Source: Rhizobium lentis (GTDB taxonomy: Bacteria; Pseudomonadota; Alphaproteobacteria; Rhizobiales; Rhizobiaceae). From it: DNA of 64,000 bases. A program made the translations under genes and the position numbers. Shown here piece after piece: positions 56,341 through 64,000 of this stretch. The notes below the pieces were generated by a model, which saw only the letters and a list, made by a program, of their open reading frames with translations, was not told the DNA's origin and made no database searches. The stretch lies in NCBI RefSeq assembly GCF_017352135.1, contig NZ_CP071454.1, positions 3,497,001-3,561,000 of the forward strand. Reading direction: 5' to 3'. Numbering within the stretch: position 1 is the stretch's first letter; the number at the start of each line of letters is the position of its first letter.

Positions 56341-59300
56341 ATGGCGGATACGGCAAAGGCTTCTACAGTTGAAGCGATCGGCGGCACGCCCGGTTTCATT
56401 CACCTGAGGGTCCATTCGGCCTACTCGCTTCTCGAGGGTGCCCTGCCGCTGAAGAAGATCCTCTACAAAGCGAGCGGCGACAGCCAGCCGGCAATCGCCA
56501 TTACCGACACCAACAATCTTTTTGTCGCGCTCGAATTCTCGCAGAAGGCGATGGACGAGGGCCTGCAGCCGATCATTGGCTGCCAGGTTTCGATCGATAT
56601 GGAAGACGGGTTGGAAACGGAAAAGCGCGGCGGCCAGCAGGCGCTGGTCAAGCTGCCGTCGATCGTTCTTCTTGCCGCGACGGAGGCCGGTTACGAACGG
56701 CTGGTCGATCTCGTCAGTCGCGCCTATCTCGGCGGCGAAGGCAACCAGGCCGTCCATATCCGCGCCTCCTGGCTGGAAGAGGCGGGTACCGAGGGTCTGA
56801 TCGCCTTGACCGGTGCATCGACCGGGCCCGTCGACACGGCGATCAAAGAAGGCCATTCCACTCAGGTGGAAGCCCGGTTGCTGCTGCTGAAGCATCTCTT
56901 CGGGGATAGGCTCTATGTCGAGTTGCAGCGGCACGGCACCTATGACAGGCGGCATGAGCAGAAGGTCGTCGCGCTCGCCTATGCCCACGATCTGCCGCTG
57001 GTTGCGACCAACGAGGCCTTCTTCCCGACCAGGGACGATTACGACGCCCACGATGCGCTGATGGCGGTCGCCCACAATGCCATCGTTTCCGACGACAGCC
57101 GTTTTCGCCTGACGCCCGATCACTACCTGAAGAGCCGAGCGGAAATGGCCAAGCTCTTTGCCGATCTGCCGGAAGCGCTGGAGAATACGATCGAGATCGC
57201 GAAGCGCTGCTCTTTCGTGCTGAAGACCAGAAAGCCGATTCTGCCGCGCTTCACCGGTGCGACCGACGATGCCGAGGAGGCCGAACGCGCCGAGGCGGGC
57301 GAACTGCGCCGCCAAGCGGTCGAGGGGCTGGAAATGCGGCTTGCGACGCTCGGCATGTCGCCCGGTTACGAGGAGAAGGATTATCGCGAACGGCTCGAAT
57401 TCGAGCTCAGCGTCATCGAACGCATGCGCTTTCCCGGCTACTTCCTGATCGTTGCCGACTTCATCAAATGGGCCAAGCAGCACGACATCCCCGTCGGTCC
57501 CGGCCGTGGTTCGGGTGCCGGTTCTCTAGTCGCCTATGCCTTGACGATCACCGACGTCGATCCCTTGCGTTTTTCGCTGCTCTTCGAGCGCTTCCTCAAT
57601 CCCGAACGCGTCTCGATGCCGGACTTCGACATCGACTTCTGCCAGGACCGCCGCGAAGAGGTGATCCGTTACGTCCAGGCCAAATATGGCCGCGAGCAGG
57701 TGGCGCAGATCATCACCTTCGGTTCGCTGCAGGCGCGCGCAGCCCTTCGCGATGTCGGCCGCGTGTTGGAAATGCCCTACGGCCAGGTCGACAAGATCTG
57801 CAAGCTCGTACCGAACAATCCGGCCAATCCGACGCCGCTTTCGAAAGCGATCGAGGAGGAGCCGAAGCTGCAGGAGGAGGCGGCGAAAGAACCGGTCGTC
57901 GCGCGGCTGCTCGACATTGCCCAGAAGATCGAAGGTCTCTATCGCCATGCCTCGACGCATGCCGCCGGCATCGTCATCGGCGACCGTCCGCTGTCCAAGC
58001 TGGTCCCGATGTATCGCGATCCGCGCTCCGACATGCCGGTCACCCAGTTCAACATGAAGTGGGTGGAGCAGGCGGGCCTCGTCAAGTTCGACTTCCTCGG
58101 CTTGAAGACCCTGACGGTGCTGAAGGTTGCCGTCGATTTCGTCGCCAAGCGCGGCATCAATGTCGATCTCGCCGCCATTCCTCTCGACGACAAGAAGACC
58201 TATGAGATGCTGTCGCGCGGCGAAACGGTCGGCGTGTTCCAGGTGGAAAGCGCCGGCATGCGCAAGGCACTGATCGGCATGAAGCCGGACTGCATCGAGG
58301 ACATTATCGCCCTGGTGGCGCTCTACCGTCCGGGACCGATGGAGAACATCCCGACCTACAATGCCCGCAAGCACGGCGACGAAGAGCTGGAATCGATCCA
58401 TCCGATGATCGACCACCTGCTCAAGGAAACGCAAGGTGTCATCGTCTACCAGGAACAGGTGATGCAGATCGCCCAGGTGCTCTCAGGCTATTCGCTTGGT
58501 GAAGCCGACCTTTTGCGCCGCGCCATGGGCAAGAAGATCAAGGCCGAGATGGACCAGCAGCGCGAGCGCTTCGTCGATGGCGCCGTGAAGAACGGCGTGT
58601 CGAAGCCGCAGGCCGACAATATCTTCGAACTGCTGGCGAAGTTCGCCAATTACGGCTTCAACAAGTCGCATGCCGCCGCCTACGCCATCGTCTCCTACCA
58701 GACGGCCTATATGAAGGCGCATTATCCGGTCGAGTTCCTCGCCGCCTCGATGACGCTCGATATGTCGAATACGGAAAAGGTCAATGATTTCCGCCAGGAC
58801 GCCAAGCGCCTCGGCATCGAGGTGATCGCGCCTTCGGTGCAGACCTCCTTCCGCCACTTCGAGACCGGCGACAACCGCATCTACTATGCGTTGGCGGCCC
58901 TTAAGGGTGTCGGCGAATCCGCCGTCGACCATATTGTCGAGGTGCGCGGCGACAAGCCCTTTGCCGGGATAGAGGATTTCTGCCTGCGCATCGATCCGCG
59001 CCAGGTCAACCGCCGCGTGCTCGAAAGCCTGATCTATGCCGGCGCCTTCGATTGTTTCGGCACGGACCGCGCCCAGCTCGCCGCCGGCCTCGACCGCATC
59101 CTCGGCTATGCCCAGCGCGCCCAGGAAAACAAGCTGAGCGGCCAGTCGGACATTTTCGGCAGCACACTGACGTCGGGGCCTGAAAAGATCGCTCTGCCGC
59201 CGTTTTCGCCCTGGCTCGCTTCGGAGCGGCTGCTCAAGGAATTCCAGGTGCTGGGCTTCTATCTCACCGCCCATCCGCTCGATTCCTACAACAACATCCT

Positions 59301-59838
59301 GCAGAAGATGCGGGTGCAGACCTTTGCTGAATTCTCCGCGGCGATCAAACAGGGCGCATCCAATGCGCGCCTTGCCGGCACGGTCATCTCGAAGCAGGAG
59401 CGAAAGACCCGCACCGGCAACAAGATGGGCATCATCGTCTTTTCGGATTCGTCGGGCCAGTTCGAGGCCGTACTGTTTTCGGAAATGCTGAACCAGTACC
59501 GCGACATGCTGGAGTCCGGAAAATCCTTCCTGCTGACGGCGACCGGCGAGGAACGGCCGGAGGGTATCGGCCTGCGCATCCAGACGATCCAGTCGCTGGA
59601 GGAAAAGTCGCTGCAGATGCAGAAGGCGCTGCGCGTTTATATCAGAGATTCCGGCCCGCTGAAAATGGTTGCCCGCCACCTGAACGCCAAGGGTGATGGC
59701 CTGGTGTCCTTCATCGTCATCAAGGAGGAAGGCAAGCGCGAGGTCGAAGTGGCGCTGCCGGATAAATACCGCATCACGCCGGAGATCGCCGCCGCCCTTC
59801 GCGCGGCCCCCGGCGTCGTCGACGTCGAGCTTGTCTGA
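56341..59838 (+). CDS. dnaE: DNA polymerase III alpha subunit
   Basis: 1165 residues: PHP domain (GFIHLRVHSAYSLLEGALPL), polymerase palm with GRGSGAGSLVAYAL and MPDFDIDFCQDRREEVIRY (~427), a thumb/fingers block (MGKKIKAEMDQQRERFV), helix-hairpin-helix and OB (GTVISKQERKTRTGNKMG). This is the replicative DnaE1 form, not the error-prone DnaE2 that travels with imuA/imuB. The ATG at 56341 has GGAAGG upstream. No terminator is evident between it and the 28-codon gene; only a T-less hairpin (56238-56254). Confidence 0.97.
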   Translation: MADTAKASTVEAIGGTPGFIHLRVHSAYSLLEGALPLKKILYKASGDSQPAIAITDTNNLFVALEFSQKAMDEGLQPIIGCQVSIDMEDGLETEKRGGQQALVKLPSIVLLAATEAGYERLVDLVSRAYLGGEGNQAVHIRASWLEEAGTEGLIALTGASTGPVDTAIKEGHSTQVEARLLLLKHLFGDRLYVELQRHGTYDRRHEQKVVALAYAHDLPLVATNEAFFPTRDDYDAHDALMAVAHNAIVSDDSRFRLTPDHYLKSRAEMAKLFADLPEALENTIEIAKRCSFVLKTRKPILPRFTGATDDAEEAERAEAGELRRQAVEGLEMRLATLGMSPGYEEKDYRERLEFELSVIERMRFPGYFLIVADFIKWAKQHDIPVGPGRGSGAGSLVAYALTITDVDPLRFSLLFERFLNPERVSMPDFDIDFCQDRREEVIRYVQAKYGREQVAQIITFGSLQARAALRDVGRVLEMPYGQVDKICKLVPNNPANPTPLSKAIEEEPKLQEEAAKEPVVARLLDIAQKIEGLYRHASTHAAGIVIGDRPLSKLVPMYRDPRSDMPVTQFNMKWVEQAGLVKFDFLGLKTLTVLKVAVDFVAKRGINVDLAAIPLDDKKTYEMLSRGETVGVFQVESAGMRKALIGMKPDCIEDIIALVALYRPGPMENIPTYNARKHGDEELESIHPMIDHLLKETQGVIVYQEQVMQIAQVLSGYSLGEADLLRRAMGKKIKAEMDQQRERFVDGAVKNGVSKPQADNIFELLAKFANYGFNKSHAAAYAIVSYQTAYMKAHYPVEFLAASMTLDMSNTEKVNDFRQDAKRLGIEVIAPSVQTSFRHFETGDNRIYYALAALKGVGESAVDHIVEVRGDKPFAGIEDFCLRIDPRQVNRRVLESLIYAGAFDCFGTDRAQLAAGLDRILGYAQRAQENKLSGQSDIFGSTLTSGPEKIALPPFSPWLASERLLKEFQVLGFYLTAHPLDSYNNILQKMRVQTFAEFSAAIKQGASNARLAGTVISKQERKTRTGNKMGIIVFSDSSGQFEAVLFSEMLNQYRDMLESGKSFLLTATGEERPEGIGLRIQTIQSLEEKSLQMQKALRVYIRDSGPLKMVARHLNAKGDGLVSFIVIKEEGKREVEVALPDKYRITPEIAAALRAAPGVVDVELV

Positions 59839-59915
59839 TTGGGGCGCCGAGAATAGCAGCGCGTGACACAAAAGGCCTAAAGCGGCTCACATAGCGCCAG
59901 TTTATGCGACGCGCA

Positions 59916-61160
59916 TCACCCGCGGGTGATGGTGATGAAATCCGTGCCTTCGCCAGTCTCCCGGCCGATGCCGGTATCGGAGATCGTCAGCGTCGAGCCG
60001 GGCGCGATCAGCGCGTCGATCCGTCGGCGGGTCTCGTCGGGGATCGCGATGCGGCTTAGCGAACGGGCAATTGGCTTGCCTGAGACGATCGAGCTTTCCT
60101 GTGCGGTGATGCCGAGCTGCTTCATCGTCTCGCGAGAGAGGTTGTTCGCAAGCGTCACACCCAGCCAATCAGCCGTGCCGGCCTTTTCATCGACCGCATG
60201 CAGCGTGAAGAAATGCGTGCCGAGCGCCAATTCCGGATCGGCGATCGTCACCGGCGCCTCGAAGACCGGTTTGAACGCCTTCCGCACCATGATGACGCCG
60301 TTCGGTGGCTCGCCCTTGCCGGCCGCTGCATAGACGGCTTTCAGCAGCCTGTCGGAGATCAGATTCCTGTCGCCGGCAAATTCCGTCGGCCGCAGCGTTT
60401 TGAACGCATTGATCGCCTGAACGGTCGCCGGGCCGAGCAGACCGTCCGGATCACCGGCCGAAAAGCCGAGCTGATTGAGAAGGGTTTGGATGTCGATCAC
60501 CGTCTCGCGCAGCGTGCGGCGTGTGATGAGCATGCTGATCGGCTCGGACGGTGGCTTGGCGTCCGGAGCTGCAACCGGCATCGGCATCGCGACCGTGTCG
60601 TTCATCGCCACCTGTACAGGCGCCTCGGGGCTGTCGGGCATAGAGGGCCGCAGCTCGACATCCGAAAGCAGAGGCATCGCCGTTGGCGAGTCTGGATGGA
60701 AAAGATTGAGATGGTCGATCGGCTGCGGCGCCAGCTCGCCATCGCTGATGATGACGGGGATCCCGGCGTCGGTCATTCCATAAAGCATCTTTGCGAAGGC
60801 GCCGGGCATCCGCACACAGCCATGCGAAGCTGGATAGCGCGGCACCGAATTGGATTCGTGCAGCGCGATGCCGGACCAGGTCAGCCGCTGCATGAAAGGC
60901 ATCGGCGCGTTCGAATAGATGTTGGATTCATGGTACTTCTGCTTCTCGATGACGGAGAAGATGCCGCTCGGCGTCGTATGGCCGTCCTTGCCTGTCGAAA
61001 CCTTCGAGGTCGCCACGACCTCGGTGCCGTCATAGACGGCGAGCGACTGCTTGTTCTTGGAGACGAAGATCTGCAGCGTGCGTGTATCCGCGGCAAAAGC
61101 AGGGTGCACGAGTGCGGTGGCCGACAGCAAGCCGAGGCCGAAGACGAGACGCGAGACCAT
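59916..61160 (-). CDS. L,D-transpeptidase with peptidoglycan-binding domain
   Basis: 414 residues. A signal peptide (VFGLGLLSATALVHPAFA) is followed by the YkuD domain with catalytic SHGCVRMPGAFAK and IYSNAPMPF. A PG_binding_1 domain (IDIQTLLNQLGFSAGDPDGLLGPATVQAINAF, ~230-265) and a C-terminal region of unknown fold follow. It crosslinks peptidoglycan in the periplasm, or attaches outer-membrane proteins to it. The frame is open to 61193, but MVSRLVFG at 61160 is the natural signal-peptide start. Convergent with dnaE. Confidence 0.9.
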   Translation of the reverse strand: MVSRLVFGLGLLSATALVHPAFAADTRTLQIFVSKNKQSLAVYDGTEVVATSKVSTGKDGHTTPSGIFSVIEKQKYHESNIYSNAPMPFMQRLTWSGIALHESNSVPRYPASHGCVRMPGAFAKMLYGMTDAGIPVIISDGELAPQPIDHLNLFHPDSPTAMPLLSDVELRPSMPDSPEAPVQVAMNDTVAMPMPVAAPDAKPPSEPISMLITRRTLRETVIDIQTLLNQLGFSAGDPDGLLGPATVQAINAFKTLRPTEFAGDRNLISDRLLKAVYAAAGKGEPPNGVIMVRKAFKPVFEAPVTIADPELALGTHFFTLHAVDEKAGTADWLGVTLANNLSRETMKQLGITAQESSIVSGKPIARSLSRIAIPDETRRRIDALIAPGSTLTISDTGIGRETGEGTDFITITRG

Positions 61161-61252
61161 GATACCCAACCATACGCAATACTGGTCCGGCACATTATGG
61201 GACGAAGTTTAAGGAAGATTTTAAAGCCCGGACTGTGCGCCGGCCTCACGCT

Positions 61253-62545
61253 TTAGTGATCACGCTTGCCGCTGCCGAACGTATAGCCGGTCTCGACCGT
61301 GTTCTTGCCGAACTTGTCGCGCAGCTTGTCCATCGCCGCTTCGGCCGCCGCCCGCCGGCCCGATTGCCGGTCGATGAGATCGGGCGGATCGGCGCGGGCG
61401 GCATCGCCGAGATCGGTAACGCCGATGCCGAGCAGGCGGAATTTCGTGCCGTCCGTTTCCTTTTCGAGAAGTTCGAGCCCGATGCGGAAGATCCTGTCGG
61501 CAAGCTGGGTCGGGTCTTCGAGCTTGCGGTTGCGGGTGCGCAACTTGAAGTCGGCGCTCTTCAGCTTCAGGACCACGGTCTGGCCGGCAATATCGTTTTT
61601 CTTCAGCCGCCAGGAAACCTTTTCGGAAAGGTTGCGCAGGATCGGCACGAGATCGTCATGGCGTGAGATGTCGTCGAAGAAGGTCGTCTCGGCCGAAACG
61701 CTCTTGGCCGCATCGTTGAGATGCACCTCACGGTCGTCGATGCCGCGCGAGAGCCGGGCGAGCCGCTGGCCGATGCTACCATAGCGGCGCATCAGGTCGT
61801 TCTCCTCCATTTGCTGCAACTGGCCGATCGTGCGGATGCCGTCCGCCTCCAGCGTCGCTGCGAAGGCCTTGCCGACGCCCCAGATCGTGGTGACCGGACG
61901 CGGTGCCAGGAATTCCACCGCTTCTTCACGGCCGATGACGGAAAAGCCGCGCGGTTTCTGCAGGTCGGAGGCAACCTTGGCGAGGAATTTGCAATATGAA
62001 AGCCCGACCGAGACGGTGATGCCGATCTCCTTTTCGACGCGTCGCGCGAATTTGGCGAGCGTGCGCGCCGGCGGGTCGTGATGCAATCTCTCGGTGCCGC
62101 CAAGTTCCAGGAAGGCTTCGTCGATCGACAGCGGCTGCACCAGCGGCGTCAGATCCTGCATCAGCGCGCGCACCTGGCGCCCGACCCGGACATATTTCTC
62201 CATGTCCGGGCGGATGACGACAGCCTGGGGGCATGCCTCCAGGGCCTTGAACATCGGCATTGCCGAACGCACGCCGTGGATGCGGGCGATATAGCAGGCA
62301 GTGGAGACGACACCGCGTTTGCCGCCGCCGATGATGACGGGCTTATCGGCAAGTTCGGGATTGTCGCGCTTCTCGACCGCCGCGTAGAAGGCGTCGCAAT
62401 CGATATGCGCCAGTGTCAGTGCATAGAGCTCGCGATGGCGCACCAGACGCGGACTGCCGCAGGCCAGGCAGCGACGCGCCTCGCCCTTCTGCTCGGCAAG
62501 GCAGTCGCGACAGAAGCCGGGTGTCTTGTCAGGCGCGGGCATCAT
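61253..62545 (-). CDS. dinB: DNA polymerase IV with N-terminal CxxC-CxxC zinc-ribbon-like motif
   Basis: 430 residues. Y-family core: [41 protein letters not shown] (catalytic acids), then little-finger domain ([18 protein letters not shown]). Unusually, residues ~11-28 carry CRDC and CLAC pairs. The frame is open to a GTG at 62575, but a LexA-type box covers that stretch, so the ATG at 62545 (or 62542) is the start. DinB bypasses lesions at low fidelity. Confidence 0.95.
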   Translation of the reverse strand: MMPAPDKTPGFCRDCLAEQKGEARRCLACGSPRLVRHRELYALTLAHIDCDAFYAAVEKRDNPELADKPVIIGGGKRGVVSTACYIARIHGVRSAMPMFKALEACPQAVVIRPDMEKYVRVGRQVRALMQDLTPLVQPLSIDEAFLELGGTERLHHDPPARTLAKFARRVEKEIGITVSVGLSYCKFLAKVASDLQKPRGFSVIGREEAVEFLAPRPVTTIWGVGKAFAATLEADGIRTIGQLQQMEENDLMRRYGSIGQRLARLSRGIDDREVHLNDAAKSVSAETTFFDDISRHDDLVPILRNLSEKVSWRLKKNDIAGQTVVLKLKSADFKLRTRNRKLEDPTQLADRIFRIGLELLEKETDGTKFRLLGIGVTDLGDAARADPPDLIDRQSGRRAAAEAAMDKLRDKFGKNTVETGYTFGSGKRDH

Positions 62546-62550
62546 GGTGA

Positions 62551-62600
62551 GAACAAAGGTTGAACGTGGCGACACTACGCCTTAAGCTTGCGAGTCACAA
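62551..62600 (-). promoter_or_regulatory. dinB promoter with LexA-type SOS box
   Basis: Reverse strand TTGTGA (62600-62595), 17 bp, TAGTGT (62577-62572), then the box GTTC-AACCTTT-GTTC (62565-62551) directly before the dinB ATG. SOS control of dinB is established in many bacteria. Confidence 0.7.
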
Positions 62601-62615
62601 GAGAGGGGCAGAGCT

Positions 62616-63209
62616 TTGCCTTTGGATAACGATCTTCGTTTCGAACCGGTGACGGCAGAACGGTGGGGCGACTTCGAAACTTTGTTCGGCCCACAGGTGG
62701 CTTTTTATAATTGCTGGTGCGTCGCGCTGCGCTTGCCGCATTCGGTGAGGACGGCGATGACGCCGGATGAGCGCAAGGCGCATATGCGGGAACGGATCGA
62801 GGCGGGGCCGCCGCCGGGAATCCTCTGTTATGCCGATGGCGGGCCGGTCGCCTGGGTGCAGGTCGGACCGCGCCACGACGTGCCGCAGTTCAATTCGCCG
62901 CGCACAGTCTCGCGGCCGCTGGAGGAGGACGATGCGCGTGATCCCTCGATCTGGGCCATCAGCTGCTTTTTTCTGCTGCCCAAACTGCGCGGCAGGCGAA
63001 TGAGCCATCGTCTGCTTGCCGGTGCGATCGATTATGCCCGGCGTCAGGGAGCGCGGCTGCTCGAAGCTTGCCCGATCGACCATGTGAAGCAGTCGAAATC
63101 GGTGACGCTCTGCATCGGCTCGACGGCAATCTTCGACGCAGCCGGTTTCGAGACGATTGCCAGACGCAAGGACGGCCGTCCGCTCATGCGGCTGGAGCTG
63201 CGCGATTGA
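62616..63209 (+). CDS. GNAT-family N-acetyltransferase
   Basis: 197 residues. A GNAT core is visible: DGGPVAWVQVGPRHDVPQF, the acetyl-CoA segment FFLLPKLRGRRMSHRLLAGAIDYARRQGARLLEACPID, and IFDAAGFETIARR. The start is a TTG with GAGAGGGG upstream; no ATG is near. Divergent from dinB and overlapping the next reverse gene by 26 bp at the 3' ends. The acceptor is unknown. Confidence 0.85.
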   Translation: MPLDNDLRFEPVTAERWGDFETLFGPQVAFYNCWCVALRLPHSVRTAMTPDERKAHMRERIEAGPPPGILCYADGGPVAWVQVGPRHDVPQFNSPRTVSRPLEEDDARDPSIWAISCFFLLPKLRGRRMSHRLLAGAIDYARRQGARLLEACPIDHVKQSKSVTLCIGSTAIFDAAGFETIARRKDGRPLMRLELRD

Positions 63210-63852
63210 ACGTGCCGGAACGGAAATGTGCGTCGATCAGCTCGGCCGCATGCGCCCAGTCGGAGGCGCGGGTGATGTCGTCGGCCGCCGCCGGTGCGAA
63301 ACGATGGACGGGCGAGTCCGGCATCAGGTGAATGAGCAGGCAATCGGCCACGTGTTCCCTAACGGAATGCAGATTGTGCGCCATATCGTCTATGAAGGCG
63401 ATGGGAAAGGAGCGGCTGGCATGCAGCGCATGGACGATCGGCCCCTTGGGTTGTTCGCTGGCAAGCAGCGGAAAGAGCAGGCCGGCGCTGTCCAGCAGGC
63501 GGCGGCGGTGATCCTGGAACCGTGGCGGCATCGCCGTCAGGAAAAGGATATCGGCCGCCTGCGAAAGCCGGCCGAGTGTTTCGACGACGCGGTCCACCGG
63601 CGTCTGCCACAGCTCCTGCGCTTCGAAAAACTCTTCGATCAGCCGGCTGACCTGTTGGGCCCCGATCTCCGTGCCGTCCGCTTTCGAGACAATGTTGCCG
63701 TGAAGCCGGAACGATCGCGGCAGGAACTCGTGACCCAGGCTTTGCAGAAAGAGCTGGAAGGGATCGATAAACCCCAGCACGACATCGTCGACGTCGCAGA
63801 CGATCAGCGGCCGCTCGCCGAGGCGGATATGCGAAATATCGAGCTCGGCCAC
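63184..63852 (-). CDS. HAD-like hydrolase family protein
   Basis: 222 residues. HAD motif I is near residue 20 (IVCDVDDVVLGF, DxDxV form), motif II region LFLTAMPPRFQDHR, and motif IV region FIDDMAHNLHSV. Many such proteins are phosphatases; the substrate is not evident. I choose the GTG at 63852 because GGGGGA lies nine bases upstream; the TTG at 63858 is too close to it. Its start is 2 bp after the upstream gene's stop, an operon. Confidence 0.78.
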   Translation of the reverse strand: MAELDISHIRLGERPLIVCDVDDVVLGFIDPFQLFLQSLGHEFLPRSFRLHGNIVSKADGTEIGAQQVSRLIEEFFEAQELWQTPVDRVVETLGRLSQAADILFLTAMPPRFQDHRRRLLDSAGLLFPLLASEQPKGPIVHALHASRSFPIAFIDDMAHNLHSVREHVADCLLIHLMPDSPVHRFAPAAADDITRASDWAHAAELIDAHFRSGTFNRAAPAA

Positions 63853-63854
63853 GC

Positions 63855-64000
63855 TCAATATTCCCCCGAATCGAGACCGGGCGAGGAGAAATGCCGCCAG
63901 GCGGCGGTCACCGTCTCAGGGCTGAGGCCGCTCGCCGTGCAGAAGGCCATCGCCGTCGGTTCATGGTTCATCAGGAAGTCCATCATGCCTGAGAGAAATC
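63855..64000 (-). CDS. DUF3572 family protein, 3' end only
   Basis: The last 48 codons of a gene entering from the right edge. The visible part reads MMDFLMNHEPTAMAFCTASG, then LSPETVTAAWRHF, matching the end of DUF3572 proteins as I remember them (small rhizobial proteins of unknown function). Stop TGA at 63857-63855. Confidence 0.6.
   Translation of the reverse strand, partial: FLSGMMDFLMNHEPTAMAFCTASGLSPETVTAAWRHFSSPGLDSGEY

Noticed and set aside
56341..59838. dnaE as the SOS polymerase DnaE2
   Set aside because: The PHP N-terminus and length fit DnaE1, and no imuA/imuB genes are adjacent.
62545..62575. dinB start at the GTG at 62575
   Set aside because: That stretch is the LexA-type box right after a plausible -10, and an ATG pair follows at 62545/62542.
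1..64000. CRISPR arrays, prophage, transposases, toxin-antitoxin pairs
   Set aside because: No regularly spaced repeats, integrase, transposase or recognisable toxin-antitoxin pair was found in the window.

Overview
The window is a high-GC piece of chromosome from an alphaproteobacterium of the Rhizobiaceae, most likely Rhizobium itself (R. leguminosarum/R. etli type). The reasons are gene order and family content: clpP-clpX-lon-hupB; a full 14-subunit nuo operon followed by birA, rnj, methylmalonyl-CoA epimerase, a DUF1467 gene and a short-type proS; an FMN-riboswitch-controlled ribN; rhizobial families (DUF982, DUF1127, DUF3572); PhoB-type and alphaproteobacterial LexA-type operators; and a Rhizobium-style intergenic repeat. 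There is no prophage, integrase, insertion sequence or CRISPR array. This is core genome with small accessory insertions.

Layout. 1-6.7 kb: a CmlA/FloR-like efflux gene cut by the window edge, rplM-rpsI, a LysR regulator divergent from a DUF1127 gene, an enoyl-CoA hydratase, an EamA transporter and small genes. 6.8-14.8 kb: O-acetylhomoserine sulfhydrylase, a short VOC remnant, DUF982 and cupin genes, a CHASE4-GGDEF-EAL protein, a cytochrome P450 and a membrane diguanylate cyclase. 15-20.7 kb: the ATP-dependent proteolysis block clpP, clpX, lon, then HU. 20.7-29.9 kb: FMN riboswitch plus ribN, a PHO-box-preceded phytase-like gene broken by a one-base frameshift, LysR/quinone oxidoreductase, aldo-keto reductase/cupin, a methyltransferase and glutathione peroxidase. 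30.2-30.9 kb: tRNA-Val and two identical tRNA-Asp genes. 31.2-47.8 kb: nuoA-N, with three non-standard passengers. 47.8-55 kb: birA, rnj, mce, DUF1467, a probable sRNA, proS, lolC/E and lolD. 55.1-64 kb: a repeat element, a SOS-like divergent locus, dnaE, an L,D-transpeptidase, dinB, GNAT, a HAD-like gene and the end of a DUF3572 gene.

The most unusual features are these. (1) Between nuoC and nuoD lies a 467-bp unit: a four-helix-bundle (23S rRNA intervening-sequence, S23-type) gene bracketed by imperfect inverted repeats that could pair over 27 bp. This is the architecture of 23S rRNA intervening sequences, but it sits inside a protein-coding operon. (2) Two copies of the pattern GAACA-N6-GAACA, which fits the alphaproteobacterial LexA box, sit in one intergenic region. 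One precedes a DUF5680 gene. The other lies just after a TTGACA box and precedes a previously uncalled 28-codon membrane-peptide gene. This resembles SidA, the small SOS cell-division inhibitor of Caulobacter. A third LexA-type box precedes dinB. (3) The same helix-hairpin-helix-like C-terminal domain occurs on NuoE and on a separate membrane-associated protein encoded just after nuoF.

How the genes work together: nuoA-N encode the proton-pumping NADH:quinone oxidoreductase (complex I). ClpXP and Lon carry out regulated and quality-control proteolysis. LolC/E-LolD move lipoproteins to the outer membrane. DnaE, DinB and the putative LexA-controlled genes belong to replication and DNA-damage response. 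RibN with its riboswitch handles riboflavin uptake, which feeds the flavins used by complex I.
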